The notes under the pieces are model-generated. The model had not been told where the DNA came from. It was given only the letters and a program-made list of their open reading frames with translations, and ran no database searches. Shown piece after piece: positions 1 to 11,458 of a stretch of 64,000 bases of DNA. The stretch's first letter is position 1. Every line of letters starts with the position of its first letter. The stretch lies in assembly GCA_021018815.1 (NCBI GenBank), contig JAITYX010000003.1, positions 12,357,501 through 12,421,500 on the forward strand, given 5' to 3'. The position numbers were made by a program, and so were the translations under genes. Source of the DNA: Talinum fruticosum (Eukaryota; Streptophyta; Magnoliopsida; Caryophyllales; Talinaceae).

Positions 1-2190
1 CATAGCGCATTGTCCCCAAGAAATCGGAACTAATCGGAATACGTGCGAAGTAACAATATAAACCTCAATCCTCTTCACAATAAGGTCAACCTTCACTGGG
101 AATAGGAAGGAAGGGAAGAAACCTCAAGTAGGTGGGAGAGTCTACAGACATTATCGAAAAGAAGAAATGGAGGACCTCAACAATGATACTGGTATCCCTA
201 ACAACGTTGGTATCACCGATGAGGAAATGGAGAACCCCAACAGACGTAGTGACAGTACGGTACTCCACGACAACCTATATGCCTATGTTTTATTTGATTA
301 AGGAGTAACCCATTCCTTTATGAATTCCGATTTTGCTAAAAAGTTACCGTGTAAACTCTGCTATGGTAAACGTTGGACTTCGCATATCAACCCCATTAGG
401 GTCAGTAGCTCAGACTAATGTCATATATAGGGATTGCCCATTAAATATAGATGGCAAAATCTTTCCTGTAGATCCGATGGAGTTAGCCATATGAGATTTT
501 GATATTATCCTTGGGATGGATTGGTTGTCAAAACATAAGGCGCTCATAGATTGCAATAAGACGCTATATCTATGATAACTCCCGAGGGAGAAAGGTTGGA
601 GTTTAGAGGGAATAGCCTTGAGAAAACGACTCATCTCGTTTCCACATTACAAGCGTACAAGATGCTAAAAGGGAATGCCAAGGGTATTTATACGTTATTG
701 AACTAACCGAATCGGGAGAAATCCATGTTGAAAGTATACCAATAGTGAGAGAATTTGGAGAAATATTCAAAGAGGTGTCAAGGCTACCTCCGGATCGAGA
801 AGTTGAGTTCACTATAGACTTAGTGTCGAGTACTATGCCCATATCTAAGACACCATATAGAATGGAACCGAGTGGAGTTGGTCGAGTTAAAGTTCCAATT
901 GCAAGAGTTACTTGGATAAGGGGCTAATTCGACCCAGTGTTTCACCTTGGGGAGCACCAGTACTCTTCGTGAAAAAGAAAGATGGTAGCCTAAGGCTGTG
1001 TATTGATTATAGAGAATTGAACAAAGTCCATTAAGAATAAGTATCCGCTCCCAAGAATAGATGACCTCTTTAATCGGCTTGGAGGCTCATCTCGTGTTCT
1101 CAAAGATCGACTTAAGGTCGGGCTACCACCAGATTGAGAATCAAGAAAGAAGATGTTCCTAAAAGTACTTTTAGAACGCGGTATGGTCACTATGAGTTCC
1201 TAGTTCTTCCATTTGGGCTTACCAATGCTCTTGCCTTCTTCATGGACTTGATGAACAGAGTGTTCCACCTTTTCCTTGATAAGTTTGTAGTGGTCTTTAT
1301 TGATGATATCCTCATATATTACAAAAATAGTAAGGAACATGAAGAACACCCGAGGATAGTACTCCGGACCTTAAAAGGCATCGGTTATACGCCAAACTCC
1401 GTAAATGCGAGTTTTGGTTAGAAAAAGTCCAATTTATGAGGCATGTCGTGTCCGGAGAAGGCATATTTGTGGACCCAGCTAAAATAGAAGCCATAGTGGA
1501 TTGACCAAGGCCTAGGAATGTATTTGAGGTGAGAAGTTTCCTAGGTATAGCGGGCCACTATCGCAAGTTCATGGAAAACTTTTCTAGAGTTTCTCTTCCT
1601 CTCACTTCGTTAACACGTAAAGGCAACAAGTTTGATTGGACTAAAAAGTGTGAGGATAGCTTTCAAGAATTAAAGAGACAACTAGTGCCAACCCTACTTT
1701 TAGTAATTCCTAAGGGAACGAAGGATTCATTGTATACAGTGATGCTTCCGGAAAAGGACTTGGAGGCGTATTGATGCGAGAATGGTAAAGTGATTGCTTA
1801 TGCATCACGACGACTAAAGACATATGAAGAAAATTACCCAACTCATGACTTAGAATTATCCGCAGTAATTTTCGCGCTAAAAATTTGGAGGCACTATCTA
1901 TATTGTGTAAGGTGCGAGATTTATATGGACCATAAAAGTCTCAAGTACATCTTTAGGTAAAAGGAAATAAACATGAGGCAACGAAGATGGCTAGAACTTA
2001 AGGATTAGATCGTATTTCAAACGGAACTCTACCGAAATTTTTAGAAAATATCTAACTCTTTTGGAAAATTACCTTCTTTACTCTTAAGTTAGAATCGGAC
2101 AACCAAGTCGACACCTTAGTAAGCCTTAGGAGTTCCTTTTGAGGAACTCTTGCAATGTAATACTCCTAGGGTAGGTCTTGGGGTGTTACA
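1..2190 (+). mobile_element. Tekay/Del-like Ty3/gypsy element, 3' remnant
   Basis: The stretch reads as a decayed Ty3/gypsy pol followed directly by the last about 180 bases of an LTR ending GGGGTGTTACA at 2190. The terminal LTR part (about 2008-2190) matches the end of the LTR at 60144-63287 in order: a 'caaacggaactctaccgaa' motif, 'ggagttcctttt', 'tgtaatactcc' and the GGTGTTACA end. Integrase and most of the LTR are missing, so an internal deletion joined RNase H to the LTR tail. The left end lies outside the window. It sits in the CRM-like element that resumes at 2191. Confidence 0.75.
300..2006 (+). pseudogene. Protease-RT-RNase H remnant of the Tekay-like element
   Basis: Short frames on the plus strand give consecutive parts of a Ty3/gypsy polyprotein. 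An RT palm is seen at about 1134-1400 with the catalytic FIDDIL motif (F/YxDD class) near 1300. The connection domain follows at 1529-1774 (RSFLGIAGHYRKF, then FDWTKKCEDSFQELK). RNase H continues to about 2006. The 'FLGIAGHYRKF' and 'LTRKGNKFDWT' wording is typical of Tekay/Del chromoviruses. Many stops and frameshifts break it (for example after 1774), so it cannot make a product. Integrase is absent. An N-terminal protease part is only faint before 700. Confidence 0.7.
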
Positions 2191-4744
2191 TATCCAACGT
2201 CACGTTGACCTTATCCCAGGATCTATCTTGCCAAACAAGCAAGCCTATAGAATGAACCCTAAAGACACCTCGAAGTGCAAAGACAAGTTGAGGAGCTGGT
2301 GTCTAAAGGTCTAGTGCGAGTAAGTATGAGCCCCTGTGCTCGTGCCGGCATTGTTGGTACCTAAGAAGGATGGTTCCATGAGGATGTGTATAGATAGTCG
2401 TCCTATTAACAAGATCACTATCAAGTATAGGCATCCTATACCACGTCTTGAAGATATGTTAGATGAGTTGCACGGTTTTAAGGTCTTTTCTAAGATGGAC
2501 CTTAGAAGTGGATATTATCATATCGGAATCGGAGAAGGAGATTAATGGAAAACTGCTTTCAAAACCAGGGAGGTTTGTATGAGTGGCTTGTCATGCCCTT
2601 TGGTCTAACCAATGCTCCAAGCACATTCATGCGACTCACGAATAAGATTTTGATACCATTCATTGGAAGGTTTGTTGTGGTCTACTTTGATGACATCCTA
2701 ATCTACGATTACAATGAGTAGGAACATCCCGACCACCTCGGACAGATTGTCAAGCTGCTGGAGAGAGAGGAGCTGTACAGGAATCGAAGAAGTGTTCATT
2801 CTTGAGCTCGAAATCGCATTTCTTGGTTATGTTGTTTTAGTCTGAAGGAGTCAAGGTGGATGAGAGCAAGATTAAGGTTATTCTGTCATGGCCTACTCCT
2901 AAAAGCATACATGATATGCGAAGCTTCCACGGGCTAGCATCATTTTACAGGAGATTCATCAAAGACTTCGAGCACTATCATCGCCCTTATGACCGAGGTG
3001 CTCGAAACAGCTTCTTTTATTTGGATACCTCAGGCTCGAAGTCTTTTGAAGCTATCAAGACAAAACCGACCCGGACTCTGTCTTAGCCTTGTCCTAGTTT
3101 TGAGAAGATATTCGAAGTTGAGTGCGATGCATCAGGTGTGGGCATTGGAGGAGTTCTCACTCACGAGGGTCGTCCTATTGCTTACTTCGGTGAGAAGCTA
3201 TGTGACACAAAACGACGATACTCTACTTATGACAAGGAATTCTATGCTATCATTTGGTCATTAGAGTATTGGAGTCATTACTTAGTGGCTCATGAGTTTA
3301 TCCTGCACTCACATCATGAAACTCTCAAGTATATTCGGGGCCAACACAAGTTGAACCCGCGACATACAAAATGGGTTGAGTACCTTTAGACCTTTCATTT
3401 CTCGATCAAGCACAAATCGGGAAGCTTAACAAGGGTGTTGATGCTCTGTCCGGAAGGTACCTACTGTTGTTTCGATCGAAACTTGTGTTTTTGGTTTTGA
3501 ACATTTGAAGTGTTTATATGCGGATGACAAGGATTTTGGAACTCTATACCAAGAATGTTAAGCTCGACCCAAGGGTGAATTCCAAATCCAAGGAGGATAC
3601 TTATTCAAGGGTATCAGATTGTGTATGCCTAGCCGTGGCACGAGAGAGCTAATCATAAGAGAAGTCCATTCCGGAGGACTTGCTAGCCATTTCGAGAGAA
3701 AAAGACAACTCGGATGCTCAAATAGCATTACTTTTAGCCAAACATGGACAAAGATGTTCAAGACATCATCAAGCGATGTGTGGTATGCCAATATGCCAAG
3801 AGCCACTCCCTACCTCAAGGACTTTACACTCCGCTACCCGTACCAACTCCGCCTCGGGTGGATATAAGTCGGAACTTTATTCGGGTCTACCTCGAACTCG
3901 AAAGGGAAGGATTCTATTCCGGTTGTTGTCGATTGGTTTTCAAAGATGACCCACTTTATTGCTTGCAACAAAACCAATGATGCTACATTGATTGCTGACT
4001 TATACTTCGGGGAAGTAGTGAGAGTACATGGGATTCCGAGGACAATTGTCTCGGATAGAGATGTGAAGTTTCGAGTCATTTTTGGGTTACCCTTTGGAAG
4101 AAATTAGGAACTAAGTTGAAGTACAACACCACTTGCCATCCTCGGACAGATGATCGGACCGAGGTTACCAGCTGAACTTTGGGAGTCTTACTCGGAATGC
4201 TGATCAAATTAAATTCTAAGGCGTGGGATCAACTTCTTCCCCATGCTGAGTTTGCTTACAATCGCACGCCAAGCAAGACTACCAATGTTTCTCTCTTCAA
4301 GACTGTTTATGGTGTGGAGCCTTTGTCAACACTTGATCTTACGCTGAGAGCTTTTGATGGGAAGCCTCATACTGATGCTTTGTGAAAAGAGCTACTCGGA
4401 TTCGGGAGTTGCATGAGAAAGTGAGAGTCGGAATCGAGTAAGCTAATATGAGCTACAAGGCTAGGGCTAACAAAACCGCAAAAAGGTGGTTTTTCAACCA
4501 AGAAATCTCGTTTAGATCCACCCGAGGAAGCGAGTGTTTTCCTTCTAAGCACAAGTCTAAGCTTATGCTAAGGTCGGATGGCCCATTTGAAGTGCTTGAA
4601 AGAATCAATGACAATGCCTACAAGGTGAACTTGCACTGGAGACTATAATGTCTCGACTACTTTCAACGTTGTTGACTTATCTCCCTACTTGGAGGATAAT
4701 TCACTCGAGAATTTGAGGGCAAATTCTTTTCAAGTTGGGGAGGA
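2191..4744 (+). pseudogene. Degenerate CRM-like pol (RT, RNase H, integrase)
   Basis: Consecutive frames give, in order: RT fingers at 2336-2545 ([12 protein letters not shown], then [12 protein letters not shown]); the RT catalytic YFDDIL near 2688; the connection domain at 2856-3000 ([16 protein letters not shown]); RNase H at 3110-3390 ([19 protein letters not shown]); an integrase zinc-finger region at 3619-3800 ending CVVCQYAK; the integrase core at about 3900-4100 with the SDRD motif near 4053; and an integrase C-terminal part at 4179-4740 (GPFEVLERINDNAYKV, then ENLRANSFQVGEDDG running into the LTR). At least six stops or frameshifts interrupt it, so it is dead. Readthrough of the pol end into the LTR start is a feature of this group. 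Confidence 0.75.
4733..4744 (+). other. Polypurine tract before 3' LTR
   Basis: A purine run GTTGGGGAGGA directly precedes the LTR start TGATGGGG at 4745, the position where plus-strand priming occurs in LTR elements. Confidence 0.65.
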
Positions 4745-5742
4745 TGATGGGGAAAACACCCCAAGCCAAACTCTAACCGATGCCGACAGTCGACCAATTC
4801 GCTCGATGATTTTAAGCTCTCCGAAATCATTACCGAGTCCTCGGAGTCCACTCGCTGGGCCCTCGTTGTTGACACAAGCTTCAAGGGAGTTTTGGCCACA
4901 CTCGAAGTCCTTGTCTGTCTCCTCGGACAGGAGCAAGGGAGTTAGACAAATCGAAATATTTGGGAATAATAAGCCAAGTGATCTTTTTCGAGTCGTCGGT
5001 TTCGAGCTCGGACCCATTCCGTAGATACACTTAGATCTACTAGGGCATCATCTAGGCGTCTTCAGCAGAGCCGAAAAGGAAAGTTTAAGGACCGGAAAAC
5101 GAAGAATTTGGTGATAACAATTGCAGGTGTCACCGGACTCGAACCGTACTATTTTGTACTACCGATTCCGTGGTCCCCCTCCTTTTCTACCGTAATTATT
5201 TACCTTTTGTCCTTATTTTTGTCCTTTTATTTTACTCGAATACATCACGACTATTGATTGTAAAAGGGATTTATAACCCTTAGATTAGAGTGATGTAACC
5301 TAGCTAAGAGGCCTATAAATATGTGACGGCTCTCTCATTGTAAGCAACCCCGATTTTGATATTGGCTATATGCTAAGTAAAGTTGAGCCGAGCCCCTTTC
5401 AACCCCGAAATTCTCTTTTGCTTGTCTAATTAGTGGCGTAATTAGGCTGTATTATGAAGAGTCTAGCTTATACTTAGAGTGGTGATATCTATACCTCTAA
5501 GTGTGGTTAGCGCCCTAATTCATCCTTAGTGGTGATATCCGTATCCTTGGGTATTCTAGTTTTATCTTATTCTTGTTATTCTCGGTCGTTGTTACGTTAT
5601 TAATTATCTCCTCACAAGTGATTAGCCTAGTTCTTATTGCTTACTGTTCTATTGGTCATTTTTAAGTACATTGTGAGTCCCTCGAATTGTTCTGCGCACT
5701 CTGTTTACGAGGATCGATGTAGCCTTGCGTCTTGGCACATCA
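4745..5742 (+). repeat. 3' LTR (998 bp), TGATGGGG...GGCACATCA family
   Basis: It begins TGATGGGGAAAACACC right after the purine tract and ends CTTGGCACATCA. The same start and end, with collinear sequence throughout, recur in the solo LTR at 41259-42260 (1002 bp). A TATA-like 'gcctataaatatgtga' lies at about 5311-5326, a plausible core promoter. Confidence 0.85.
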
Positions 5743-7131
5743 ATAACATATGCAAATGTCACATAAACCAAATCAAACACAAGTATTCTTATTCACTATC
5801 AAGTTTTGCAAGCTGACGCAATTAAGTCATGTTTCAATCCCATGTAACACTAGGTCTATGAGAAAAGGAGGTAAATACGAGTATCATATAGAATATACAA
5901 ATTCATCTAAAATATAGTCTGACTATAAAAATATCTAAGCATAGTAAAACTTACTCAAAGTTCCAAATTTGAAATCGAACATTTAAATCTATATCCAATA
6001 ATCCAACACTTCTTTACAATTCAGACTGTTACTTTATTTTTTTTTCTTTTTAAAAAACAAGTTTATTGAATCTAATATCAATCAATTCAGCCAAACCAAA
6101 CTAAAAATGACCAACTTAATTCAAATTTGGACTAAAACACCTTCATCTTTTAAATTGACCAGTTATCACCAAATCTTAATTCAAACCGATTATGCCTAAA
6201 TGTTATCTAAAAAGTTTCCTTTCTGTGGGTGCTGAAGTTCCTACAACCCATCTGGAAACAAAAGCCATTCCAAACTTGTGAACGTGGTAGCCATTGCAAA
6301 TTCCAAGTAACATATCCAAACTGGGCAATGAGGAAATGGCAAGGATTAATCGAATTTGATGTGGATAGATGGTGATACTGATGGCCTTGTGGTGCCTGTC
6401 TAATTTTACTTCTCATAAGTGGAGATTGTTTCTAAAATCATAGGTTAATCCATTTTACAAAATTTGCCAAAATTGATCAAACAAGATTATAGTTTAAACA
6501 TCAGTTTCTTGTGAAACTCTCCAAATGATGAATGTACAAAGTTAATATGCAGATATACTATTCGAAATGATTTTATATTACTACTTTAAAATTTGTCAAA
6601 AATGTATATTTTCTCTTAAATTGGCAGCTAAAGTACATTCTCTTGGATTAATTGGCCTAATTTATGGGGCTTGACTTGATGTACAGTAGGCAGGCAAAGC
6701 ATCTCCTGTTTTCATCTAAGCAACCGAAAAATGATAATAGTGAGGCGAGGAAGATCTTTTCTCTTGAGAGTAGTTCAAGAGGTAAAAAAAAAACACAAAT
6801 GTTAAGTTCAAGCAAAGCTTTTTCTTCTAAAGAGAACATGTACTTTCTCTATCATCCATTACATCTCCATTTGAGCACTGATCAAGAGCAAGTTGAGCGA
6901 AACACAAGTACTCCCAAAGAAAGAGTAGAGAAAAGAGAAAAGAGGAAAAGTCCTTTATACATTAATGCTTCACAAACCCATGGATTTCTATGTCCACAAA
7001 ATCCATGCACTCTATAATTAGCTAACTTACAACAATACCCAATTAAAGGAACCCTCATTTTGACTTGCCAACAAAACTAAACATTACCCCACAAACACCA
7101 AGCTTCCTAATTTGCCTTATGGCAAAACTTC
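5743..7131. other. Gene-free AT-rich flank downstream of GID1B-like gene
   Basis: No coding region is recognised. A minus-strand frame at 6207-6416 and a plus-strand frame at 6664-7017 are open, but neither resembles a family I know and base composition is not coding-like. No LTR ends or tandem repeats are seen. Confidence 0.5.
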
Positions 7132-7503
7132 CTACGATATTTTTCTCTCTTCTTTTTTTCTTTGGGGGGGAATAAGGTAAAGCTTCAAGGCGTCTGGGTA
7201 TGCTTCCATCAAATCCGATGATGAAACGAGCTCTGTGTTGGCTAAGAGTTGAGTCAAAGCCCCGCCATCAACACCAAAGACGACGAGAATAGTTTCAATG
7301 TCCAGCATAAACCAGCTCCAACATGGGAGCTCTCGAATCAAACAAACAAATGAGAGAAGATTTTTACTAAAAGTACTAAGGTACACACCAACATAGGATG
7401 GGAAACCAAAAAAAAGACCCAAGTTGAAGATGTCAAAAGTTGTTTATGCTTCGAATAGACAGAGGGTTAAAAACTAAAGAAGGGGGAGGCAAAGACTATA
7501 TTA
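7132..7503 (-). other. Putative 3' UTR of the GID1B-like gene
   Basis: The 372 bases after the stop codon are richer in GC than the flank beyond and keep a 96-codon open frame (7132-7422) of no recognised family. I read this as 3' untranslated sequence by position only. A T-rich and G-rich patch at 7140-7173 on the plus strand could mark its far end. Confidence 0.35.
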
Positions 7504-9189
7504 TCAGTTAGGATGCACAAAGTTCTTAATCACCTCCATGAGGGTATAAAAGTGGTCATTATTAGGCAAGAAGTAAAACCCTATTGTGGCCTGTTTTAGG
7601 TATAGTAGTTTCACCTCATGTCCTGCATTTCTGAGGCCTTCAACATAAGCCAATTGCCAATCTTGAACAAGATCTAGACCTGCCACAACAACTAAACTCC
7701 TGGGGAAATTTAGCCCGCTAAGGTTCTTTCCTCTTGGACCAAATATGTTACATGCTGGGTGATCCCTATCCTCGCCTTCAGGAAGGTAGGCCCGCCAATA
7801 CCAATCGCGATCTTGGATAGTAACAAAGTATTTACCATCCAATCTCTTCTCTGACTCAGTCCTCTTCTCTCCACCAAACATCGGGTGGAGGAGGATATTA
7901 CCTAGCACCTCAACCCCTTCCTCAGCAGCCCTAACCGCAACATGGTGAGCAATATTACCGCCAGAGCTATCCCCTGTTAAATACACATGAACTTTAGGTT
8001 CCTTCCCACTTTGGAGCCAGGGTCTCGAACAAACCCATTTAAGAGCGGACCACCCATCATCATAGGCAGCCGGGCACCTATGCTCAGGGGATCGGCGGTA
8101 ATATACAGAGACAAGAACAGCTTTACAATTACTCACAAGGCGGCGGCACAGGGTGTCATAGATGGCACTATTGGCAGAGGAGTGGGCGAAGCTCCCACCA
8201 TGGAAGAACACAATCACAGGCACAACCTCCTCTGCACTAAGGGGTTTCTCCAGCCCCGCCAATCCCCATTGAGTCTCATTCACAGGAGCCGGCATGTAAA
8301 CCCGGTTTAGGAGGTTCGTAGACTTGTCGAAGGCATCAAAGAGAAAACGCCATCAACTGGGGTTGTATTGGCGGGGACTTTTCTGTCCAGGAACTCATTT
8401 AACTCTCGGTTGAAGGATCCATCAGGGCGGCGAAGTAGGTTGTATGCAACCTTGAAATTTGATATAAGGATCCATGTGTTTAAGGGCACTACTCTCTGCA
8501 AACAAGAATTTTCCACATAAATTCCAATCCTTTAAATTTGAAATATGCACAAACCCTAAATAACATATTTTCCAAGGAAATCAGAAGTGAAAAATCACAT
8601 AAATAGCATACTATCTCAGCGGGGCCAGCAAAAATCAGTGAGAAATGTCAAGAGATAGAACATGGTGGGAAACTCCTGAGTGAGAAATGGCACAAAATTA
8701 GGGGTATTCAAAGAATGCAAAGAAACAAGCCAGGATCAGTCACCAAGGCATGGGAGTTAGTTCTAAAATGAGGAAACTAAAAAATTAACAAATTTTTAAC
8801 AAAAATCCAAAATTCTTTCCATCTTTAGAGGAAGTTGTTTTCTTAATCTAGACCTCTCGAGCCCAAGAAAGCTGAAGCCCCCAAAATGGATATTTCACAA
8901 GTCAAACACACGATAGATAGAGCAAACAAACAAACAAAAAAATATCGAATGAACAGTTCATATGAAATATTGTCAATTAAAAATTCTATGTTATATCGAC
9001 ACGAATTGCTCATCAATCATCACAATTCTTGACCACCAGAAAAATGAAATCAAATGAGAGGAAAATTTGAGAAATCAAAAAAACCCATCAATGATTCTTG
9101 AAAAATTGACCAAATCCAACAAGGATTATGGGGGAAAAAAAGCAGCATACCTTGCATTCATTGAGGTTGATTTCATTACCCCCAGCCAT
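7504..9189 (-). CDS. GID1B: Gibberellin receptor GID1B-like, two exons, one-base frameshift in exon 2
   Basis: GID1 is a soluble nuclear/cytosolic receptor of the hormone-sensitive-lipase fold; with gibberellin bound it grips DELLA repressors and sends them to degradation. Exon 1 (9189-9151) encodes MAGGNEINLNECK; exon 2 (8495-7504) resumes RVVPLNTWILISNF, the N-terminal lid that closes over the hormone. The intron is phase 0 at the site usual for GID1. Downstream are HGGSFAHSSANSAIYDT (oxyanion-hole HGG), GDSSGGN (serine near residue 190), GLDL (Asp near 288) and ATIGFYFLPNN, where Ile replaces the esterase His, as expected of a receptor rather than an enzyme. The wording (YRRSPEHR, YLKQATIGFYFLPNNDHF) fits the eudicot GID1B class. 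Expected length is about 343 residues, with a short tail after NFVHPN. Near 8340 one base is missing, so frames 8495-8307 and 8295-7504 do not join: a sequencing error, a null allele or early pseudogenisation. All else looks conserved. Confidence 0.9.
8496..9150 (-). other. GID1B-like intron 1 (655 bp)
   Basis: On the minus strand the intron starts GTATGC directly after the AAG codon ending exon 1 and ends TTGTTTGCAG before AGA GTA GTG. Both ends fit plant GT-AG rules and split the K|R pair where the GID1 family is usually split. It is AT-rich with no inserted element seen. Confidence 0.9.
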
Positions 9190-9760
9190 AAGGGCTCTGT
9201 AATCTGGGGAAGAACAAGAAGAAGGCACCCTCTCACCACCACAAAGGGAAGGGACCCTCTTTCTCACTACCAAAAGGGAGGAGAAGGAGAAGAATCCCCT
9301 CCTCTCACAACAAAAAAGGGGACCTTTCTCCAATCTTCTCAGAAAATCAACGAGAACCCCATCGAAAAAAGAGAAAAATCTTCTTGCAGCACGAGCACCC
9401 AAGATTAAAAGGAAGAAAAAGACTTGATCTTTGGTCCTGTTGTTCTGTTTCTGTTTCTGTTTCTCTCTCTTGTTCTCAGGGCAGCCAAGTAACGAGTGAG
9501 GAGTTGAAGGGTAGAACAGAACGTCCGTAGGCCATGTACATGTACCGTTTTCTCTCTCTGAGACGTTTTGATTCCTCGTTATTGAGGAGGTTCTCTGAAG
9601 ACGCGGACAGACAGGAAGGAAATGTTAGTTGGAAAGAGAAGAATTTAAGAAAATGAAGAGAGACAGAGAGAGAAGAAAAACGGGGAAGCGCGGAGTCAAA
9701 CCAAAAGGAGCGACGGTGGTGAACGGAGACGAAAGAGACGACAAAGCTGGGCAGCCGAAA
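9190..9760 (-). promoter_or_regulatory. Putative 5' UTR and proximal promoter of GID1B-like gene
   Basis: Upstream of the ATG (9189) the minus strand carries purine/pyrimidine-biased stretches. These include 'tttctgtttctgtttctctctc' on the plus strand at about 9445-9467 and 'agagagacagagagagaag' at about 9658-9676. GA/CT microsatellites of this kind are common in plant 5' leaders and core promoters. No TATA box is obvious close to the ATG. A TATAAATA (minus) lies at 9931-9942 but is about 740 bases away. The start of transcription cannot be fixed from sequence. Confidence 0.45.
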
Positions 9761-11284
9761 TAAACTGTTTTTGTGGGTTCCACCTTTGCTAATTAACTTA
9801 CTTATGCCACTTGTTTACGGGGGAAATTGGCCCAGGTGTTAGTTTCGTACTTACAAAGTTCAACATGTATGCAAATGGGTTCTCGGTGTTTGAGGACTTT
9901 TTCGAAAAATGATTTTTTCGAGTAGCGTATAATTATTTATACAGTGAATGATTGACTAAGTAGTTAATATGTGTTAAATTTTACCTGTTAATAGATAATT
10001 ATTCAATTTGGGGGTTGAATAAATGTGTGATAAATTTAGTGTTTGGGTGAACTGATTATTGTTATGAATTGACGTAAAAATATATAAATAATTTATCTAA
10101 TATAAATTAATAAAGAGATGCTTTTATCAAAAGAATGTAAAACACTACTTTTAAATATGAAAAACTAATATTTTTAATTTTTCAGAAACACTACTTGAAA
10201 CATTATAAGTTATTGCAAACTCTAATTGAAACACTACTTTATTAAATATTAGTATTTGATTGGTTAGAGTTTTGACTTAATCAAAACACTAAATGCTACT
10301 CCAAACATTGTTACTAAATAAGATCTAAGTCTTCCCGCTAAGTGAGTTTTATAGCGCTAAACATTATACATGCATCCTTCGTAACATTATTATAATATTT
10401 TCTATGAAAAAAAAACAATTATAGAATCTTTAATGTATCTTGTTAACTATGGATTTTTAATATTATTCAATAAGAAAAGATTATATTTTTACAAAAAAAA
10501 TTAAAAACAAATTTAATAGATATTATTCTTGTAAATAATACATAGTGGATATAGTCTCAATATTTGATAAAATAATTAACATCAGTAGAAGTAACTCATA
10601 AATTTATATATATGTATATGGTCATTTATTTTATCAATGTGGGACAATATCTAATATATATCCTTCACAGTTTCACATTGGAAATCAACTTATATTTTGA
10701 CGACTTAATGGTAAAAGTTTATAACTCTAATATCAAAAATCAGAAAACATGGACATTTTTTTGAAAAGCAATATTAAAATCATCATTACTCATGGTTTAG
10801 ACTTAATAACATTGAATTAGAAATTATCTATGTTACACCTACAAATATAAAAACAATAATTCGTGTTAACTTATTAGTCATCCTTTACTTAAGTCAAAAT
10901 TGCGGATAATAAAATGATTAATTTAGTCAAAATCATGTATAATAAAATGATTTTTAGATATTTAAACAGCTAAATGTATATAAATTTTGCACAGTTGTAA
11001 AAATAAGTTTGTAGCAGAGTGTTTATTGTCAACTTTAAATTAAGTAAAATGAAACTTGGGGGAAAAAATACTTTCGCAAAATCAATCAAGTAGCACATAT
11101 TACCTACGAGTGCATGTCTTTTATAAAAAATAATGATGATCACAAGAAGTACTAACCTATAGGATAAGAGCATCCTTAACGTAGGATCCGTTGATGGGGC
11201 CTACCATCCACCTACTTAAAAGGTATCAATTTTTTTCTTCCTATTTTTCACCTCCACATCTCAAGGATTGTTTATGTTTTGCAG
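9761..11284. other. Gene-free, very AT-rich DNA
   Basis: No coding frame is recognised. The stretch is strongly AT-rich. 'aatgtgggacaatatctaatatat' around 10638-10661 resembles words found in plant copia LTRs and short LTR derivatives, but no matching TG...CA ends or target duplication were found, so I make no element call. Confidence 0.5.
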
Positions 11285-11458
11285 GCACATCAAACAAAGA
11301 AGAAAGATCACTAGTGATCTTGATAGTGGTTGCTTAAGGCACATGTGCAGAGATTTAAGACTCTTTTCGAGTTAGAAAATATGAAAGAAGGAATTGTCAC
11401 CTTTGGAGATAACAAGGGTAAGATTGCAGGTATTGAAAGAGTTGGTCATGGTGACAAC
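11285..11458 (+). pseudogene. Ty1/copia pol fragment, protease side (left half of split element)
   Basis: Frames here read LDSGCLRHMCRDLRLF and then VTFGDNKGKIAGIERVGHGDN. These correspond to the copia protease active-site region (usually DSGCSRHMTGD) and the stretch after it. The reading stops at 11458, where the Athila-like LTR begins, and resumes at 23977 in the pre-integrase part. Stops and a frameshift show it was already decayed. The upstream gag is not recognisable. Confidence 0.65.

Larger units (their letters stand above)
2191..5742 (+). mobile_element. CRM-like Ty3/gypsy element, 3' part
   Basis: Pol remains at 2191-4744, a purine-rich tract and a complete 3' LTR (4745-5742) mark the 3' two thirds of a plus-strand Ty3/gypsy element. 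The 5' end was displaced by the Tekay-like insertion ending at 2190. RT wording such as '[19 protein letters not shown]' and '[13 protein letters not shown]' belongs to the CRM clade of chromoviruses, an established diagnostic of that clade. A second LTR of the same family is the solo copy at 41259-42260. The base after the LTR begins ATAAC, the expected target duplication, but the partner is not in view. Confidence 0.75.

Noticed and set aside
6207..6416. Minus-strand 69-codon frame downstream of the GID1B-like gene
   Set aside because: The peptide looked gene-like at first glance (AQFGYVTWNLQW) but I could not match it to a family; no start context or further exons were found.
7987..8310. 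107-codon plus-strand frame opposite the GID1B-like exon
   Set aside because: Antisense shadow of a strongly conserved coding exon.
9067..9408. Open frames on both strands around exon 1 of the GID1B-like gene
   Set aside because: Only the 39 bases 9151-9189 are coding; the rest is intron and leader. The longer minus-strand frame reads through the leader without family similarity.
10600..10720. Possible short LTR derivative (TRIM-like words)
   Set aside because: No paired termini, primer site or target duplication found.
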